64,000 nucleotides of DNA from Mucilaginibacter rubeus (GTDB lineage: Bacteria; Bacteroidota; Bacteroidia; Sphingobacteriales; Sphingobacteriaceae). The number at the start of each line of letters is the position of its first letter. The stretch's first letter is position 1. Shown one piece after another: positions 44,628 to 53,355 of the stretch. The notes below the pieces were generated by a model. That model was not told where the DNA came from. It was given only the letters and a program-made list of their open reading frames with translations, and ran no database searches. The stretch spans positions 434,001-498,000 of the forward strand of contig NZ_BMKD01000001.1 in the NCBI RefSeq assembly GCF_014643835.1, written 5' to 3'. Position numbers and translations under genes: made by a program.

Positions 44628-46793
44628 TTAGGAGCGTTTTTCTTTGTTCTGATTGTATTCGGTTTTATTGAGTACCCAGCCGGCAAACTTGTTTTCGAGC
44701 CCTTTTAAATAGGTTATGTGCTGTTTCTGAATATTGTTTATTTTCCTGTTGGCTTCAAATACAGCTATTGTTTTATTTGCAAATAATAACCATTCTTTGG
44801 ATTTATTAAGCGCGGTAAGTGGGGCAGTATCAATAATCACAATATCGTATTTAGTCCGCAGCTCGTCAAATTTGCTCTTAACAAAGCCTTCGCTGCCAAT
44901 TTCAAGCAGGGTTACATCACCTCCGCGGTTGCCTAAAACGGTAGTGTTTGAACTGCTGAGCTCGGGTTGGCCAAATTGGCTGTTTTTAAAATAATCTTCA
45001 AGGTATACCTGCGGCTGAGCGGTATTACTTATCGTGGCGTTATTGAAGTTGCCATCAATTAACAATACTCTTTTGTTAATCATGGAGTAAGAGTACGCCA
45101 GGCTTATCGCCAGCAGTGTTTTGCCTTCGCCAGGCTCAATGCTTGTTATGGCTAAAATTTTTTCACCTTTTAATTCCTGGTCAATCTCAAACCGTATAGA
45201 GCGCAACAGCTCTTTAAAGGTTTTCATTTTTTCACGGTGCTCCACATCCCACAGCTTGCGCAGATCGAGATTCTCACCGCTGATCTTATTCAGATAGCCT
45301 AATAACGGTAGCTGGGTTTTATTAACCAGTTCGGTAGGGCTTTTAATAGTATCATCGATGTAAAATAATACGAACAGCCAGAAGAGACAGGCAAATAAAC
45401 TGCCCATGCCGCTTAATATAATAAGCAGCATTTTTTTTGAAGGTTGGGCCACGTCCGGCTGGGCCATCTCAATCTGGACCAGTTTTATTGAAATGCTTGA
45501 ACGCAGGTTAGTTTCATTGTATTTGTTCAATACATCAAGATATTCTTTACCTGCAATATCAATATCAAAATAAAGGGTTTTTACTTTCGCATCAAACGGA
45601 ACCAGGCGAGAGAATTTAGCATTAAGATTCGTGAGCTCGTCATTTATTGATTTAACGCTGTATTTAGCCAAATCGCGGGAAATCTCAAGACCAAGCTTTT
45701 GTTTAACCTGATCCTCTTTAGCCACAAGCGGATTGGTAATGTATTTATCAGATGTTAAATTTACCTGATTTGAGAGCTGTTTCTGTAACGAATCAAGAGA
45801 TTCTTTATACTTATTATTAAACCCGCTGCGTACATACTGGTCTTCCAGTATATGCAATTGGTCCTGAGTGGAAATGATAGCCTGGTTGTATTTGTTGGTT
45901 ATCGACTCAACATATTTCCTTTCATCGGGTGAGAACTTTTGGACGATAGCATCAATGGCGCCCTGATTGGATATTACATCCTTTTCGGCCTGCAATTTTC
46001 TGTCATTGTAAGTCATGATCTGGCTAAAAATCGCTTTGGACTGCTCATCCAGGTTCAATACACCGTTTTGAATTTTATATTGCTGTAATTCGCTGGTTTT
46101 TTCACTCAGCGCCTTACGTTTGGTATCTAACAGATTTGATAAAAAATTTACTGCATTTGATTCATTTTGCTTTACGCTTTGGGTATAATAGTCGATAAAC
46201 TGTTTGCATAATGTATTCACTACAAACGCCGAAAGCTGAGGGTTTTCTGAATTAAAACTTACAGAAATAAAATCACTGCTTTCTTCACGGTAAATTAGCA
46301 GGTCTTTTACTATGTTACGCTCATCGTATTTCATTGACCTGAGCAAACCAATAAGTGAGTTCTCGGTTTTATCATAAACAGATAACGGTTGAAGGGTGGC
46401 AAATTTCTTTTTAAAAATCGCTAATACGTTATCCTTTTCATAAGGCCGCAATTCAAGTAATTCCTTACTTTGTTTACGAAAGGGATAAGGATCGCTCAGG
46501 TCATGGATCATGAGCGAATAAGAAACCTGGTCAATAAGTTTCTTTAGCTTCATGATCGCCATGAGGTTACTGAATTCGCGGTAAACCTGTTGCTCTTGTA
46601 CGTTAGTCGTCGGATCTTGATCAAGAAGATGGCTGGACGCGTCAACTATGCCGGTGGCTATTTCCGCGTGCGACTGGTAATTATCAGGTAAGTTTTTTAC
46701 CAGGAAAAAAGAAGTGATTACTGCTACAAGCGGTATTATTATCAGTACAGTTCTGTATTTCTTTAGTAGATTGAAAAAATTGCCTATCTCCAT
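44628..46793 (-). CDS. Wzc-like polysaccharide co-polymerase with degenerate BY-kinase domain
   Basis: A 721-residue protein. A Wzz region with two membrane segments (~15-35, ~455-478) brackets a long periplasmic coiled coil (~200-400). The cytoplasmic end has a Walker A motif EPGEGKTLLA (K558), a Walker A'-like VLLIDGNFNN where BY-kinases normally have DxDxR, and Walker B VIIDTAPL. There is no Tyr-rich C-terminal tail; only one Tyr lies in the last 15 residues. So it probably controls chain length and opens the export path, while autophosphorylation on a tyrosine cluster is doubtful. It starts 3 bases after the TolC-like gene. Confidence 0.9.
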   Translation of the reverse strand: MEIGNFFNLLKKYRTVLIIIPLVAVITSFFLVKNLPDNYQSHAEIATGIVDASSHLLDQDPTTNVQEQQVYREFSNLMAIMKLKKLIDQVSYSLMIHDLSDPYPFRKQSKELLELRPYEKDNVLAIFKKKFATLQPLSVYDKTENSLIGLLRSMKYDERNIVKDLLIYREESSDFISVSFNSENPQLSAFVVNTLCKQFIDYYTQSVKQNESNAVNFLSNLLDTKRKALSEKTSELQQYKIQNGVLNLDEQSKAIFSQIMTYNDRKLQAEKDVISNQGAIDAIVQKFSPDERKYVESITNKYNQAIISTQDQLHILEDQYVRSGFNNKYKESLDSLQKQLSNQVNLTSDKYITNPLVAKEDQVKQKLGLEISRDLAKYSVKSINDELTNLNAKFSRLVPFDAKVKTLYFDIDIAGKEYLDVLNKYNETNLRSSISIKLVQIEMAQPDVAQPSKKMLLIILSGMGSLFACLFWLFVLFYIDDTIKSPTELVNKTQLPLLGYLNKISGENLDLRKLWDVEHREKMKTFKELLRSIRFEIDQELKGEKILAITSIEPGEGKTLLAISLAYSYSMINKRVLLIDGNFNNATISNTAQPQVYLEDYFKNSQFGQPELSSSNTTVLGNRGGDVTLLEIGSEGFVKSKFDELRTKYDIVIIDTAPLTALNKSKEWLLFANKTIAVFEANRKINNIQKQHITYLKGLENKFAGWVLNKTEYNQNKEKRS

Positions 46794-46796
46794 CTT

Positions 46797-47480
46797 TTAC
46801 TTAACGTCTTCTAATTTAGTACCCAATAATTCTTCAAGATTGGTTTTGGCTGTAAATGTCGATAATTCAGCTTGTACTTTAAAGGCGTTTTGGCTGTATA
46901 AGGTGGTAAGCTGTTCATTATAGATCTGAAAAGTTGTTTCGCCTTTTTGAAACGCGTATTTTAATTGCTTAACAGCACTTTCGGCATCAATTACAGCATT
47001 TGCCCGCAGTCTTAGTTCGGCCTGTGCTGCCAGATATGAAAAGTAAAGACGTTTAACCTGGGCCTCAAGGCTTAACATATACTCGGCCTGTTGAAATTCG
47101 GCTGCTTTATAAATTTCTTTCGTTTGCCTGATAACTCCCGGCCTCGAAAACAGGTGTCCTAAGTTTAGCGAAAGGCTTATTTGATAACCTTTAAATATGG
47201 TTGGCTGCGAAATGTTGATAGACGTTTGCGGACTATAAATGTAAGATGCAGTTAAACCATCAAGCCATGAAAACACGGCTGAGTTATAAACGGCTTTGGC
47301 TGCATTTACCTGGCTTTGACGGGATTTTACTTCGGGGTAGTTTTTTTTAGCAGTTGCTATAAGTTTTTCAAGAAAAGGATAGTTAATGTCACTTACAAAT
47401 GAAGTTTGCTGCGCATGTACGCGGGTGGTAAATAAAAGAGCAATTATAAAAATATAAATGGGCTTCAGTTTCAGGGGCAT
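46797..47480 (-). CDS. Half-length TolC/OEP-family outer-membrane protein
   Basis: The start at 47480 (227 residues) is preferred to one at 47528, since it gives a clean signal peptide (cut after VHAQ) and avoids overlap with the sugar transferase gene. The rest is one long helical hairpin and strand unit of the outer-membrane efflux type: EKLIATAKKNYPEVKSRQSQV, YQISLSLNLGHLFSRPG and a final helix to NLEELLGTKL. Typical TolC proteins have two such units and 420-480 residues, so this one is half-size. It may form the export channel as a higher oligomer, or act as a periplasmic adaptor. It starts 4 bases after the sugar transferase stop. Confidence 0.8.
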   Translation of the reverse strand: MPLKLKPIYIFIIALLFTTRVHAQQTSFVSDINYPFLEKLIATAKKNYPEVKSRQSQVNAAKAVYNSAVFSWLDGLTASYIYSPQTSINISQPTIFKGYQISLSLNLGHLFSRPGVIRQTKEIYKAAEFQQAEYMLSLEAQVKRLYFSYLAAQAELRLRANAVIDAESAVKQLKYAFQKGETTFQIYNEQLTTLYSQNAFKVQAELSTFTAKTNLEELLGTKLEDVK

Positions 47481-47484
47481 ATAG

Positions 47485-48573
47485 TTATACTTTTTCTTTT
47501 TGGAATAATGCGGGTACTGTACCGGCAATAATTTTTAAATCTAACCAAATAGAATATTTCTGCGCATAAAAATTATCTAATTTTTTCCTTTCACGTTCAG
47601 ACATGTCTTCCTTTCCGCGTTTGCTGATCTGCCATAGGCCCGTTAAACCGGCAGGGCCAAGAAAACGCATCGACCACTCGTTTGAGGTAAGCATCTCGGC
47701 CTCATATAAAGGCAATGGCCTGTTACCAACTACCGACATATCGCCCCGTAGTATATTGAATAATTGCGGTAATTCATCAAGACTTGAATTGCGTAAGAAG
47801 TTGCCCAGCTTGGTAATACGCGGATCATTCTTGATTTTTACAAAGGCGACTTTATTGTCGCCTCCTTCGGCGGCATATTGATTGTTTTCGGCAGATAACT
47901 TGGCCAGCAATTGATCGGCGTCGGTACGCATCGACCTGAACTTATAAAAATCAAATACTTTATAACCTGTACCTACGCGTTTGCTTTTGTAAAATACCGG
48001 GCCTTTTGAATCCAGCTTAATTAAAATAGCAACTATCAGCATAACAGGCGATAATACAAACATCATACCGCCTGAAATTACCAGATCGATAAGACGCTTA
48101 CCTGCCGGCATTTTATAAGTCGTATCAACTACTTTTGAAAGTTCAAGCAATTTGGGCTTTATCAGTTTAAAGCGCACCAAAAAGTTAAGCCTTTCGCGAA
48201 GGTCACTTATGGAAAACGGTTCGCCATAAAAATCATGAACCTTTAATTTAATGGCTTTTTGTCTTAGCGTTTTATCATTTTGTGATGAAAGAAGTACAAT
48301 AATTAAACCACTAAGAAGAAAGCTTTGCTTAACTTCTTCAACCATTTTAATCCATTTGCCCTCAGTATCAACTTCAACCAAAATAATATCAGGAACGGAT
48401 AAAATAGATTGCTCGCCTAAATAATCATTCAACTGGTCAATAGAGTTGTTGTAAGCAATTTTAAAGCCTTCATTTAGTCCAGCCGAAATCATTTCCTTAA
48501 ACTCGGTGCCGGCATAGGCTATCCTGATATTAGAACCTGAACTTTCGTTCCAATCAGATGTTTGGTGATTCAT
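47485..48573 (-). CDS. Initiating sugar transferase (WbaP/WcaJ C-domain) fused to pseudo-receiver
   Basis: A 362-residue protein. Residues ~158-362 are the phosphoglycosyltransferase domain of bacterial sugar transferases: KRLIDLVISGG with one membrane helix, FYKSKRVG, FYKFRSM and LDELPQLFNILRGDMSVVGNRPLP. It attaches the first sugar-1-phosphate to undecaprenyl phosphate. Instead of the usual membrane domains, residues ~15-135 look like a CheY-type receiver (PDIILVEVD, LIIVLLSS, VHDFYGEPFSISDLRE). However, the acceptor Asp is replaced by Glu67, the acidic pair after strand 1 is missing and the conserved Lys is Glu118. It overlaps the upstream receiver gene by 20 bases. Confidence 0.9.
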   Translation of the reverse strand: MNHQTSDWNESSGSNIRIAYAGTEFKEMISAGLNEGFKIAYNNSIDQLNDYLGEQSILSVPDIILVEVDTEGKWIKMVEEVKQSFLLSGLIIVLLSSQNDKTLRQKAIKLKVHDFYGEPFSISDLRERLNFLVRFKLIKPKLLELSKVVDTTYKMPAGKRLIDLVISGGMMFVLSPVMLIVAILIKLDSKGPVFYKSKRVGTGYKVFDFYKFRSMRTDADQLLAKLSAENNQYAAEGGDNKVAFVKIKNDPRITKLGNFLRNSSLDELPQLFNILRGDMSVVGNRPLPLYEAEMLTSNEWSMRFLGPAGLTGLWQISKRGKEDMSERERKKLDNFYAQKYSIWLDLKIIAGTVPALFQKEKV

Positions 48574-48940
48574 AAACTTGTAAAACTTGATTAATAGCTG
48601 TTTTTAATGCAGTTGGGTTAAACGGCTTGTGAATGTAAGCATCAACCTTAAAGGGCATGTTGCTTACCTGGGCATCAAGATCATGGGCGGCCGATAGCAA
48701 TATAACAGGTATTTCACGATAAAAGCCACTAATCTTTACGTTCTTAATAAAAGACTGGCCGTCAAAATAAGGCATCTGGAGGTCGGATATAATCAATTCG
48801 GGCATATGGCCGTCTTCGAGCCAGCTGAAAGCTTCGATGCCATTATTTTTAACTACAATATCATATTCTTTTGACAGAATGAAGTTGAGCAGTTTTAGGA
48901 TACTCAAGTCATCATCAACTATAAGTAGCGTTCTTTTCAT
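48554..48940 (-). CDS. Single-domain response regulator (CheY-like)
   Basis: A 128-residue receiver domain with D9-D10-D11 after strand 1, phosphoacceptor D53 in IISDLQMPYFDG, the switch Ser in ILLSAA and Lys in YIHKPF. No output domain. As first gene of the exopolysaccharide operon, and overlapping the pseudo-receiver/sugar transferase gene, it is well placed to control the start of polysaccharide synthesis by protein contact; the cognate kinase is not nearby. Confidence 0.92.
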   Translation of the reverse strand: MKRTLLIVDDDLSILKLLNFILSKEYDIVVKNNGIEAFSWLEDGHMPELIISDLQMPYFDGQSFIKNVKISGFYREIPVILLSAAHDLDAQVSNMPFKVDAYIHKPFNPTALKTAINQVLQVYESPNI

Positions 48941-49367
48941 GCTTAATTAATGGGGATTATTTATAAAAGAGAAGCAAATGTTTTGTTAATCAGTTTGTTG
49001 TATGTTATTATTATTTATTGTAAATGCTGATGTGTTAAAAAAAATATAAATTTAATAAATGTTATTAATGAAAAGGAAATGGTTTATTAGCCGTTTTTAA
49101 CTAACAGCTAAATATAAAATAAATAGCCTTACAATTAGCGTGTTTTGTTTTTCACTGTAATTGCATGCAAAAAACATTCCTCAAATAAAAAAAACAGCCG
49201 AAATCAAAGGCTTAGTAGGCTTTTATACGGTTAATATATAAAATGGTTGTGAAAAATTGCGATATTAACAGAAAGTTAATAACCGTCGAGGAATTTATTC
49301 CCACGGCGGGTAGCTGTAATTCCCCAAAATGGGATTTAATTTATACCGGGTATAGGTATTTATAGCG
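48941..49367. other. Intergenic region upstream of the exopolysaccharide operon
   Basis: A 427-base, very AT-rich non-coding region that must contain the promoter of the ten-gene minus-strand operon. On the minus strand AACATTTG (48975-48982) is one base from the -7 consensus, with no TTG at the right distance. Near the far end TATACC-g-GGTATA (49342-49354) is a perfect 13-base palindrome next to the VOC gene stop. No ORF was seen. Confidence 0.4.
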
Positions 49368-49751
49368 CTACTTTTCTATCACGGATAAAAAATTTCCGGC
49401 GGGGTCTTTAAACCAGGCTATTTTGGGGCCCCCATCAAGAAAAATGCCTTTTTCGTTTGTCTTAAAATTCTCCTGGTTATAAATCTCAAACTTAACACCG
49501 CGTGCGCTGAGTTCATCAACTGTTTTTTCCACATCATCAACCGGGAAATTCAAGATTGTGAAGGTAGCCGGGGTATGGTTGGGTTTAGTGTATATTAATA
49601 TGGGGGTGCTCCCTGTAATATTAAGGTTAAGTAAGCCTTGCATTTCGGGTACATCACTTACATCTAACCCAAGTACATCAGCATAAAACGCCCTGGCTTT
49701 AGCTGTATCATCTACCGAAAATCCGCTGAATGCTTTGCTGTCTTTTAACAT
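49368..49751 (-). CDS. VOC-superfamily (glyoxalase/bleomycin resistance-like) protein
   Basis: A 127-residue protein with two beta-alpha-beta-beta-beta units: [25 protein letters not shown] at the start and [25 protein letters not shown] in the second half, ending [17 protein letters not shown]. The C-terminal WFKDPAGN(F)L motif with Glu is common to the family. The reaction is not predictable; many members are metal-dependent lyases or dioxygenases acting on small molecules. Confidence 0.88.
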   Translation of the reverse strand: MLKDSKAFSGFSVDDTAKARAFYADVLGLDVSDVPEMQGLLNLNITGSTPILIYTKPNHTPATFTILNFPVDDVEKTVDELSARGVKFEIYNQENFKTNEKGIFLDGGPKIAWFKDPAGNFLSVIEK

Positions 49752-49815
49752 GATAGTTGACTTTTTGTTATTGATACTACCTTGCTTTTTAATAATTTGT
49801 TTTGTAAAAGTGAGT

Positions 49816-50037
49816 TTAGCCTTCCAAAACTTCGGCCCGGCAACCTAACTCATTTAAAAAATTGATAAGCGAGTGGGCGCATAATGTGCCGCTATCGCAC
49901 TGTACCCGCAAAATCCGGTCACAATCATCAAGATCGAAATTGGCTTTATGGTTGCCAAACGTGCTATGGATGGCATTCAAAAGCATATTAGCCTGGCGGC
50001 GTTTATTTACATTGGTTTTAAAAACTTCTACTATCAT
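49816..50037 (-). CDS. Small conserved-type protein of unknown function
   Basis: A 73-residue protein with a beta-alpha-beta-beta-alpha-beta pattern like a ferredoxin-like fold: [61 protein letters not shown]. Three Cys residues, none in a CxxC motif. It resembles small heavy-metal-domain-like proteins in shape but lacks their metal site. It lies between two VOC genes on the same strand. Confidence 0.7.
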   Translation of the reverse strand: MIVEVFKTNVNKRRQANMLLNAIHSTFGNHKANFDLDDCDRILRVQCDSGTLCAHSLINFLNELGCRAEVLEG

Positions 50038-50142
50038 AAGCCTGTTTTGGTGTGTACCTAAAACTTTTGGTTGAACAATAGAAATGTTTGATTTTTTAGG
50101 GACGGTGTTTGGTTCACCAGCCCCTAAAGAATCAATAAATTA

Positions 50143-50577
50143 TTATTTGGTGGCGTTAGGATTGTATGTGATCATCCAGTTTATGCCAAACCTGTCGGTA
50201 AGCCAGCCAAAATAATCGCCCCAAAACTCATCATGCATAGGCGAAACAGCGTTACCGCCTTCGGCTAAACCGCTATACAGTTTGTCTGCCTCCTCTCTTG
50301 ATTCGGCACTTATGGTGAGCGAGAAGTTATTACCCATAGTTACGAATGGCATACCTCCCGCGCCAATCGCATCCGTACCCATCAGCATGCTGCCATTAGC
50401 AAGGGGGAGTGCAATATGCATAAGCTTATCCTGGTCTTTTTCGGGTGTATTGGCAGCCGCAGGCGAGTCTTTAAAACGCATAACCATTGCAAACTCACCA
50501 CCGAATACTGACTTGTAGTGGTTAAAAGCTTCTTCGGTATTACCGTTAAAGTTTAAATAAGGATTGATAGCTAACAT
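50143..50577 (-). CDS. VOC-superfamily protein of the PhnB type
   Basis: A 144-residue protein beginning INPYLNFNGNTEEAFNHYKSVFGGEF, then HIALPLANGSMLMGTD and WGDYFGWLTDRFGINWMITY, the signature of the PhnB/'3-demethylubiquinone methyltransferase-like' VOC group. These proteins have no proven methyltransferase activity. Divergent from nothing close; a 166-base spacer separates it from the Nudix-like regulator. Confidence 0.9.
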   Translation of the reverse strand: MLAINPYLNFNGNTEEAFNHYKSVFGGEFAMVMRFKDSPAAANTPEKDQDKLMHIALPLANGSMLMGTDAIGAGGMPFVTMGNNFSLTISAESREEADKLYSGLAEGGNAVSPMHDEFWGDYFGWLTDRFGINWMITYNPNATK

Positions 50578-50743
50578 GATGTGATGTTTTTTGTAGATTT
50601 ATAATTGAGTGATTTTATAAAAGTAAAATTAAGTCTTGTACCCTAACATAGGAGGGGGGTATCAAGACATGTTAAGGGGTTAATTGCGACATTGTTTCAT
50701 CGCAAAACACACAGATGGATCAATAAAGAGGGTATTGCCGGCT

Positions 50744-51493
50744 TTAGCTATTATCCGCCGGCACTCCGTCCGAAACAAATTTATATAGGTATGGTGCCTT
50801 ATGCGCGCCGCCAGTCCATTTTTTTGCCACCCGCTCCAAAATACCCAGCCCCAGCATTTTACGCTGAAAAGCAGCGCGGATCAGCTTTTTGTTAAGAATG
50901 GTTTCGTAGAGCGATTGCAGGTCGCCCATGGTAAATTCCTCGGTCATGAGGTTAAAACCTATCAGCTTTTGGTCAAGCTCATTCTGCAGGGTTTCCAGCG
51001 CTTTATTAATAATTTGCTGATGGTCCTGCATCAGCGCAGGCAGTTCATTCAGGCTGTACCAGTCGCAGCTATCAGATATTTCATCGGGTGTTGGGATAGC
51101 CTTGGTAAAATCAACCAGCGCATAGTATCCCACCGAAATAAAACGCTTTAATAACCAGTGATCAGCGGGTGGGTTATAGCCACGGGCCTGCATAATGGCC
51201 TTAAGCGGCCCGGGATCATACCGGCTGTAATTGCCAAAAACATAAAACTGTTCCAGGTAGATGTTGGTTAAGGCTGTTCGGCTTTGAAGTACCCGCCACG
51301 CCGCTTCGTTCACATTCTCATTATCATGAATAAAGCCGCCGGGAAGCGCATATAGCCCGGTATTTTTATAAGCCAGCAGCAATACCTTTAATTGGTTGTC
51401 ATGAAAACCAAAAATAACTGTATCTATAGCAAGACCTGGTAGAAAACCCTCGCCCGCGATGTTATTTTCCAGTTGGTAAAACTCTTTATTCAT
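50744..51493 (-). CDS. NrtR-like transcription regulator with inactive Nudix domain
   Basis: The start at 51493 (249 residues) is chosen because it begins the Nudix fold (LPGLAIDTVIFGFHDNQLKVLLL); a longer frame to 51595 adds an unrelated hydrophobic segment. The Nudix box keeps G-x5-E (GFIHDNE), but the catalytic REUxEE is RVLQSR, so hydrolysis should be lost. The C-terminal ~75 residues form a winged helix (MGDLQSLYETILNKKLIRAAFQRKM). This is the layout of NrtR-type repressors that sense ADP-ribose or sugar-derived ligands. Divergent from the carboxylesterase with a 143-base space holding a strong palindrome. Confidence 0.88.
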   Translation of the reverse strand: MNKEFYQLENNIAGEGFLPGLAIDTVIFGFHDNQLKVLLLAYKNTGLYALPGGFIHDNENVNEAAWRVLQSRTALTNIYLEQFYVFGNYSRYDPGPLKAIMQARGYNPPADHWLLKRFISVGYYALVDFTKAIPTPDEISDSCDWYSLNELPALMQDHQQIINKALETLQNELDQKLIGFNLMTEEFTMGDLQSLYETILNKKLIRAAFQRKMLGLGILERVAKKWTGGAHKAPYLYKFVSDGVPADNS

Positions 51494-51557
51494 GTATCGT
51501 AATAAAACAAAGGCACAAGTAAATAAAAAAAATTGATAGCTATCGAAAAATAATTTA

Positions 51558-51582
51558 TTATTGTAACAAATTGATACAATAA
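51558..51582. promoter_or_regulatory. Candidate operator of the Nudix-type regulator
   Basis: A 25-base near-perfect palindrome with half-sites TTATTGTA and TACAATAA around a CAAaTTG core; only three positions, including the centre, break symmetry. It lies 55 bases upstream of the esterase start and 65 bases upstream of the regulator start. A second 10-base palindrome GATAGCTATC lies at 51535-51544. Confidence 0.6.
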
Positions 51583-51636
51583 GGATCGAATTCAAAAAAT
51601 CTCCATCAATTAAACCGGACTAACCAAATACCAGTA

Positions 51637-53268
51637 ATGAAGAAATCAATTTTAGTAATGCTGTTGCTTGCACAAGTTGCCTCGGTAAAAGTAATGGCGC
51701 AGCTATCGGCAAACAAAATCACCGTTGAGAACGGTGCGCTTGAGGGCACTCGCGAAGCATCAAACGTATTAAGTTTTAAAGGTATTCCTTTTGCACAGCC
51801 GCCCGTGGGCGATTTGCGCTGGAAAGAGCCTCAGCCCGCCAAAAACTGGGAGGGTACATTAAAGGCCGATCATTTTGCCCATAACCCCATGCAGAAGCCC
51901 ATTTTTGGTGATATGGGCTTTCGTTCATCGGGTATGAGTGAAGATTGTTTATACCTTAACGTATGGACACCTGCAAAATCAGCCAAAGAGAAGCTGCCTG
52001 TATTGGTTTATTTTTACGGTGGGGGCTTAATGGCCGGCGATGGTTCTGAGTCGCGCTATGATGGTGAAAGCATGGCAAAAAAAGGCATTGTTGCTTTAAC
52101 TGTTAATTACAGACTTGGTGTATTTGGCTTTTTTTCGCATCCCGAATTAACTAAAGAATCACCTAACCATTCGTCGGGTAACTACGGGTACCTTGATCAG
52201 CACCTGGCCTTGCTTTGGGTACAAAAAAATATAGCTGCCTTTGGCGGCGATCCCAAACGGGTTACCATTGCGGGTGAATCGGCGGGATCTATCTCGGTAT
52301 CGGTGCAAATGGCTTCACCTTTATCAAAAGACCTGATTGCGGGTGCTATCGGCGAGAGTGGCGCGGGGATCAAGCCAACACTGTTCCCTATACCATTGGC
52401 TGATGCCGAACAAAACGGCGTTAAGTTTGCCGCTAACGAGAAAGCCAACACCCTGGCTGATTTGAGGGCCATACCCGCCGAACAATTGCTGAACGATGCT
52501 TTTAAACCCGGTACGCCGCCAATGTCGGCCACTATTGATAATTACCTGTTGCCAAAATCGTTGCCTGAGATCTTTATGGGGGGCGAACAAGCCAAAGTTC
52601 CTTTGTTAGTGGGCTGGAACTCGGCCGAAGTGCCATTCCAGTTCATGATGCGCGGCGATGCGCCAACTCTTGAGAATTATACCAAAACACTGAAACAATT
52701 ATATGGCGACAGGGCAGAGGAAGCATTGAAACTATATCCGGCTGCTAATGACGGGGAGGTGATCAAAGTTGCAACCGACCTATCAAGCGACCGGTTTATC
52801 GTATACAGCACCTGGAAATGGGCCGACTTGCAGGTACAAACAGGAGGGAAGCCGGTTTATCGTTACCTGTTTTCACGGGTTCGCCCGGCCATGGTGGCTT
52901 CTATGGGGAATGCCACCCCGGGGCTTGCCGGCGGTGTGGTTAAGGGCGATGCCGCAAAACCGGCCCCGAAAATGCCGCCACCTGTGGGTGCTGCCCATGC
53001 TTCAGAAATTGAATATGCCATGGGAAACCTGGCCGGGAACAAAACCTATGCCTGGACACCCGATGATTTCAAAGTATCCGAAACCATGGAAAACTATTTT
53101 GCCAACTTTATAAAAACTGGCAACCCTAACGGCGCAGGCTTGCCAAAATGGTCGGCAATTAAGGATAACAATCATGTTAAATTCATGAATATTGATGTTA
53201 ATAGCGAGGAGATGCCGGAGGTTAACCGGGCGCGCTACCTGTTTTTGGATAAAGATTACATGAAATAA
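51637..53268 (+). CDS. Type B carboxylesterase (secreted)
   Basis: A 543-residue alpha/beta-hydrolase with signal peptide (cut after VMAQ). It has the carboxylesterase B motifs GIPFAQPPVGDLRW, EDCLYLNVWTP, the oxyanion loop YGGG, and the nucleophile S215 in GESAGS; FGGDPKRVTI precedes it as usual. His in GAAHASEIEYAMG (near residue 450) is the likely catalytic base. It would hydrolyse carboxylic esters, substrate unknown. It is divergent from the NrtR-like regulator and ends at a good terminator. Confidence 0.94.
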   Translation: MKKSILVMLLLAQVASVKVMAQLSANKITVENGALEGTREASNVLSFKGIPFAQPPVGDLRWKEPQPAKNWEGTLKADHFAHNPMQKPIFGDMGFRSSGMSEDCLYLNVWTPAKSAKEKLPVLVYFYGGGLMAGDGSESRYDGESMAKKGIVALTVNYRLGVFGFFSHPELTKESPNHSSGNYGYLDQHLALLWVQKNIAAFGGDPKRVTIAGESAGSISVSVQMASPLSKDLIAGAIGESGAGIKPTLFPIPLADAEQNGVKFAANEKANTLADLRAIPAEQLLNDAFKPGTPPMSATIDNYLLPKSLPEIFMGGEQAKVPLLVGWNSAEVPFQFMMRGDAPTLENYTKTLKQLYGDRAEEALKLYPAANDGEVIKVATDLSSDRFIVYSTWKWADLQVQTGGKPVYRYLFSRVRPAMVASMGNATPGLAGGVVKGDAAKPAPKMPPPVGAAHASEIEYAMGNLAGNKTYAWTPDDFKVSETMENYFANFIKTGNPNGAGLPKWSAIKDNNHVKFMNIDVNSEEMPEVNRARYLFLDKDYMK

Positions 53269-53297
53269 GAAATAAGATTTTTTCAGACAAATGGGCT

Positions 53298-53329
53298 GGC
53301 TCCTGTGATTTTTCGCAGGGGCCTTTTTT
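53298..53329 (+). terminator. Intrinsic terminator of the esterase gene
   Basis: Stem GGCTCCTG with CAGGGGCC (one G-T wobble), a loop of 10 bases, followed by six T. It starts 30 bases after the stop codon. Confidence 0.85.
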
Positions 53330-53355
53330 GTGGATCAATATCATACATTTATATA

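Noticed and set aside
49342-49354. 13-base palindrome TATACC-g-GGTATA as an operator
   Set aside because: It lies just past the stop codon of the VOC gene and about 400 bases from the EPS operon start; a single short AT-rich palindrome is weak evidence.
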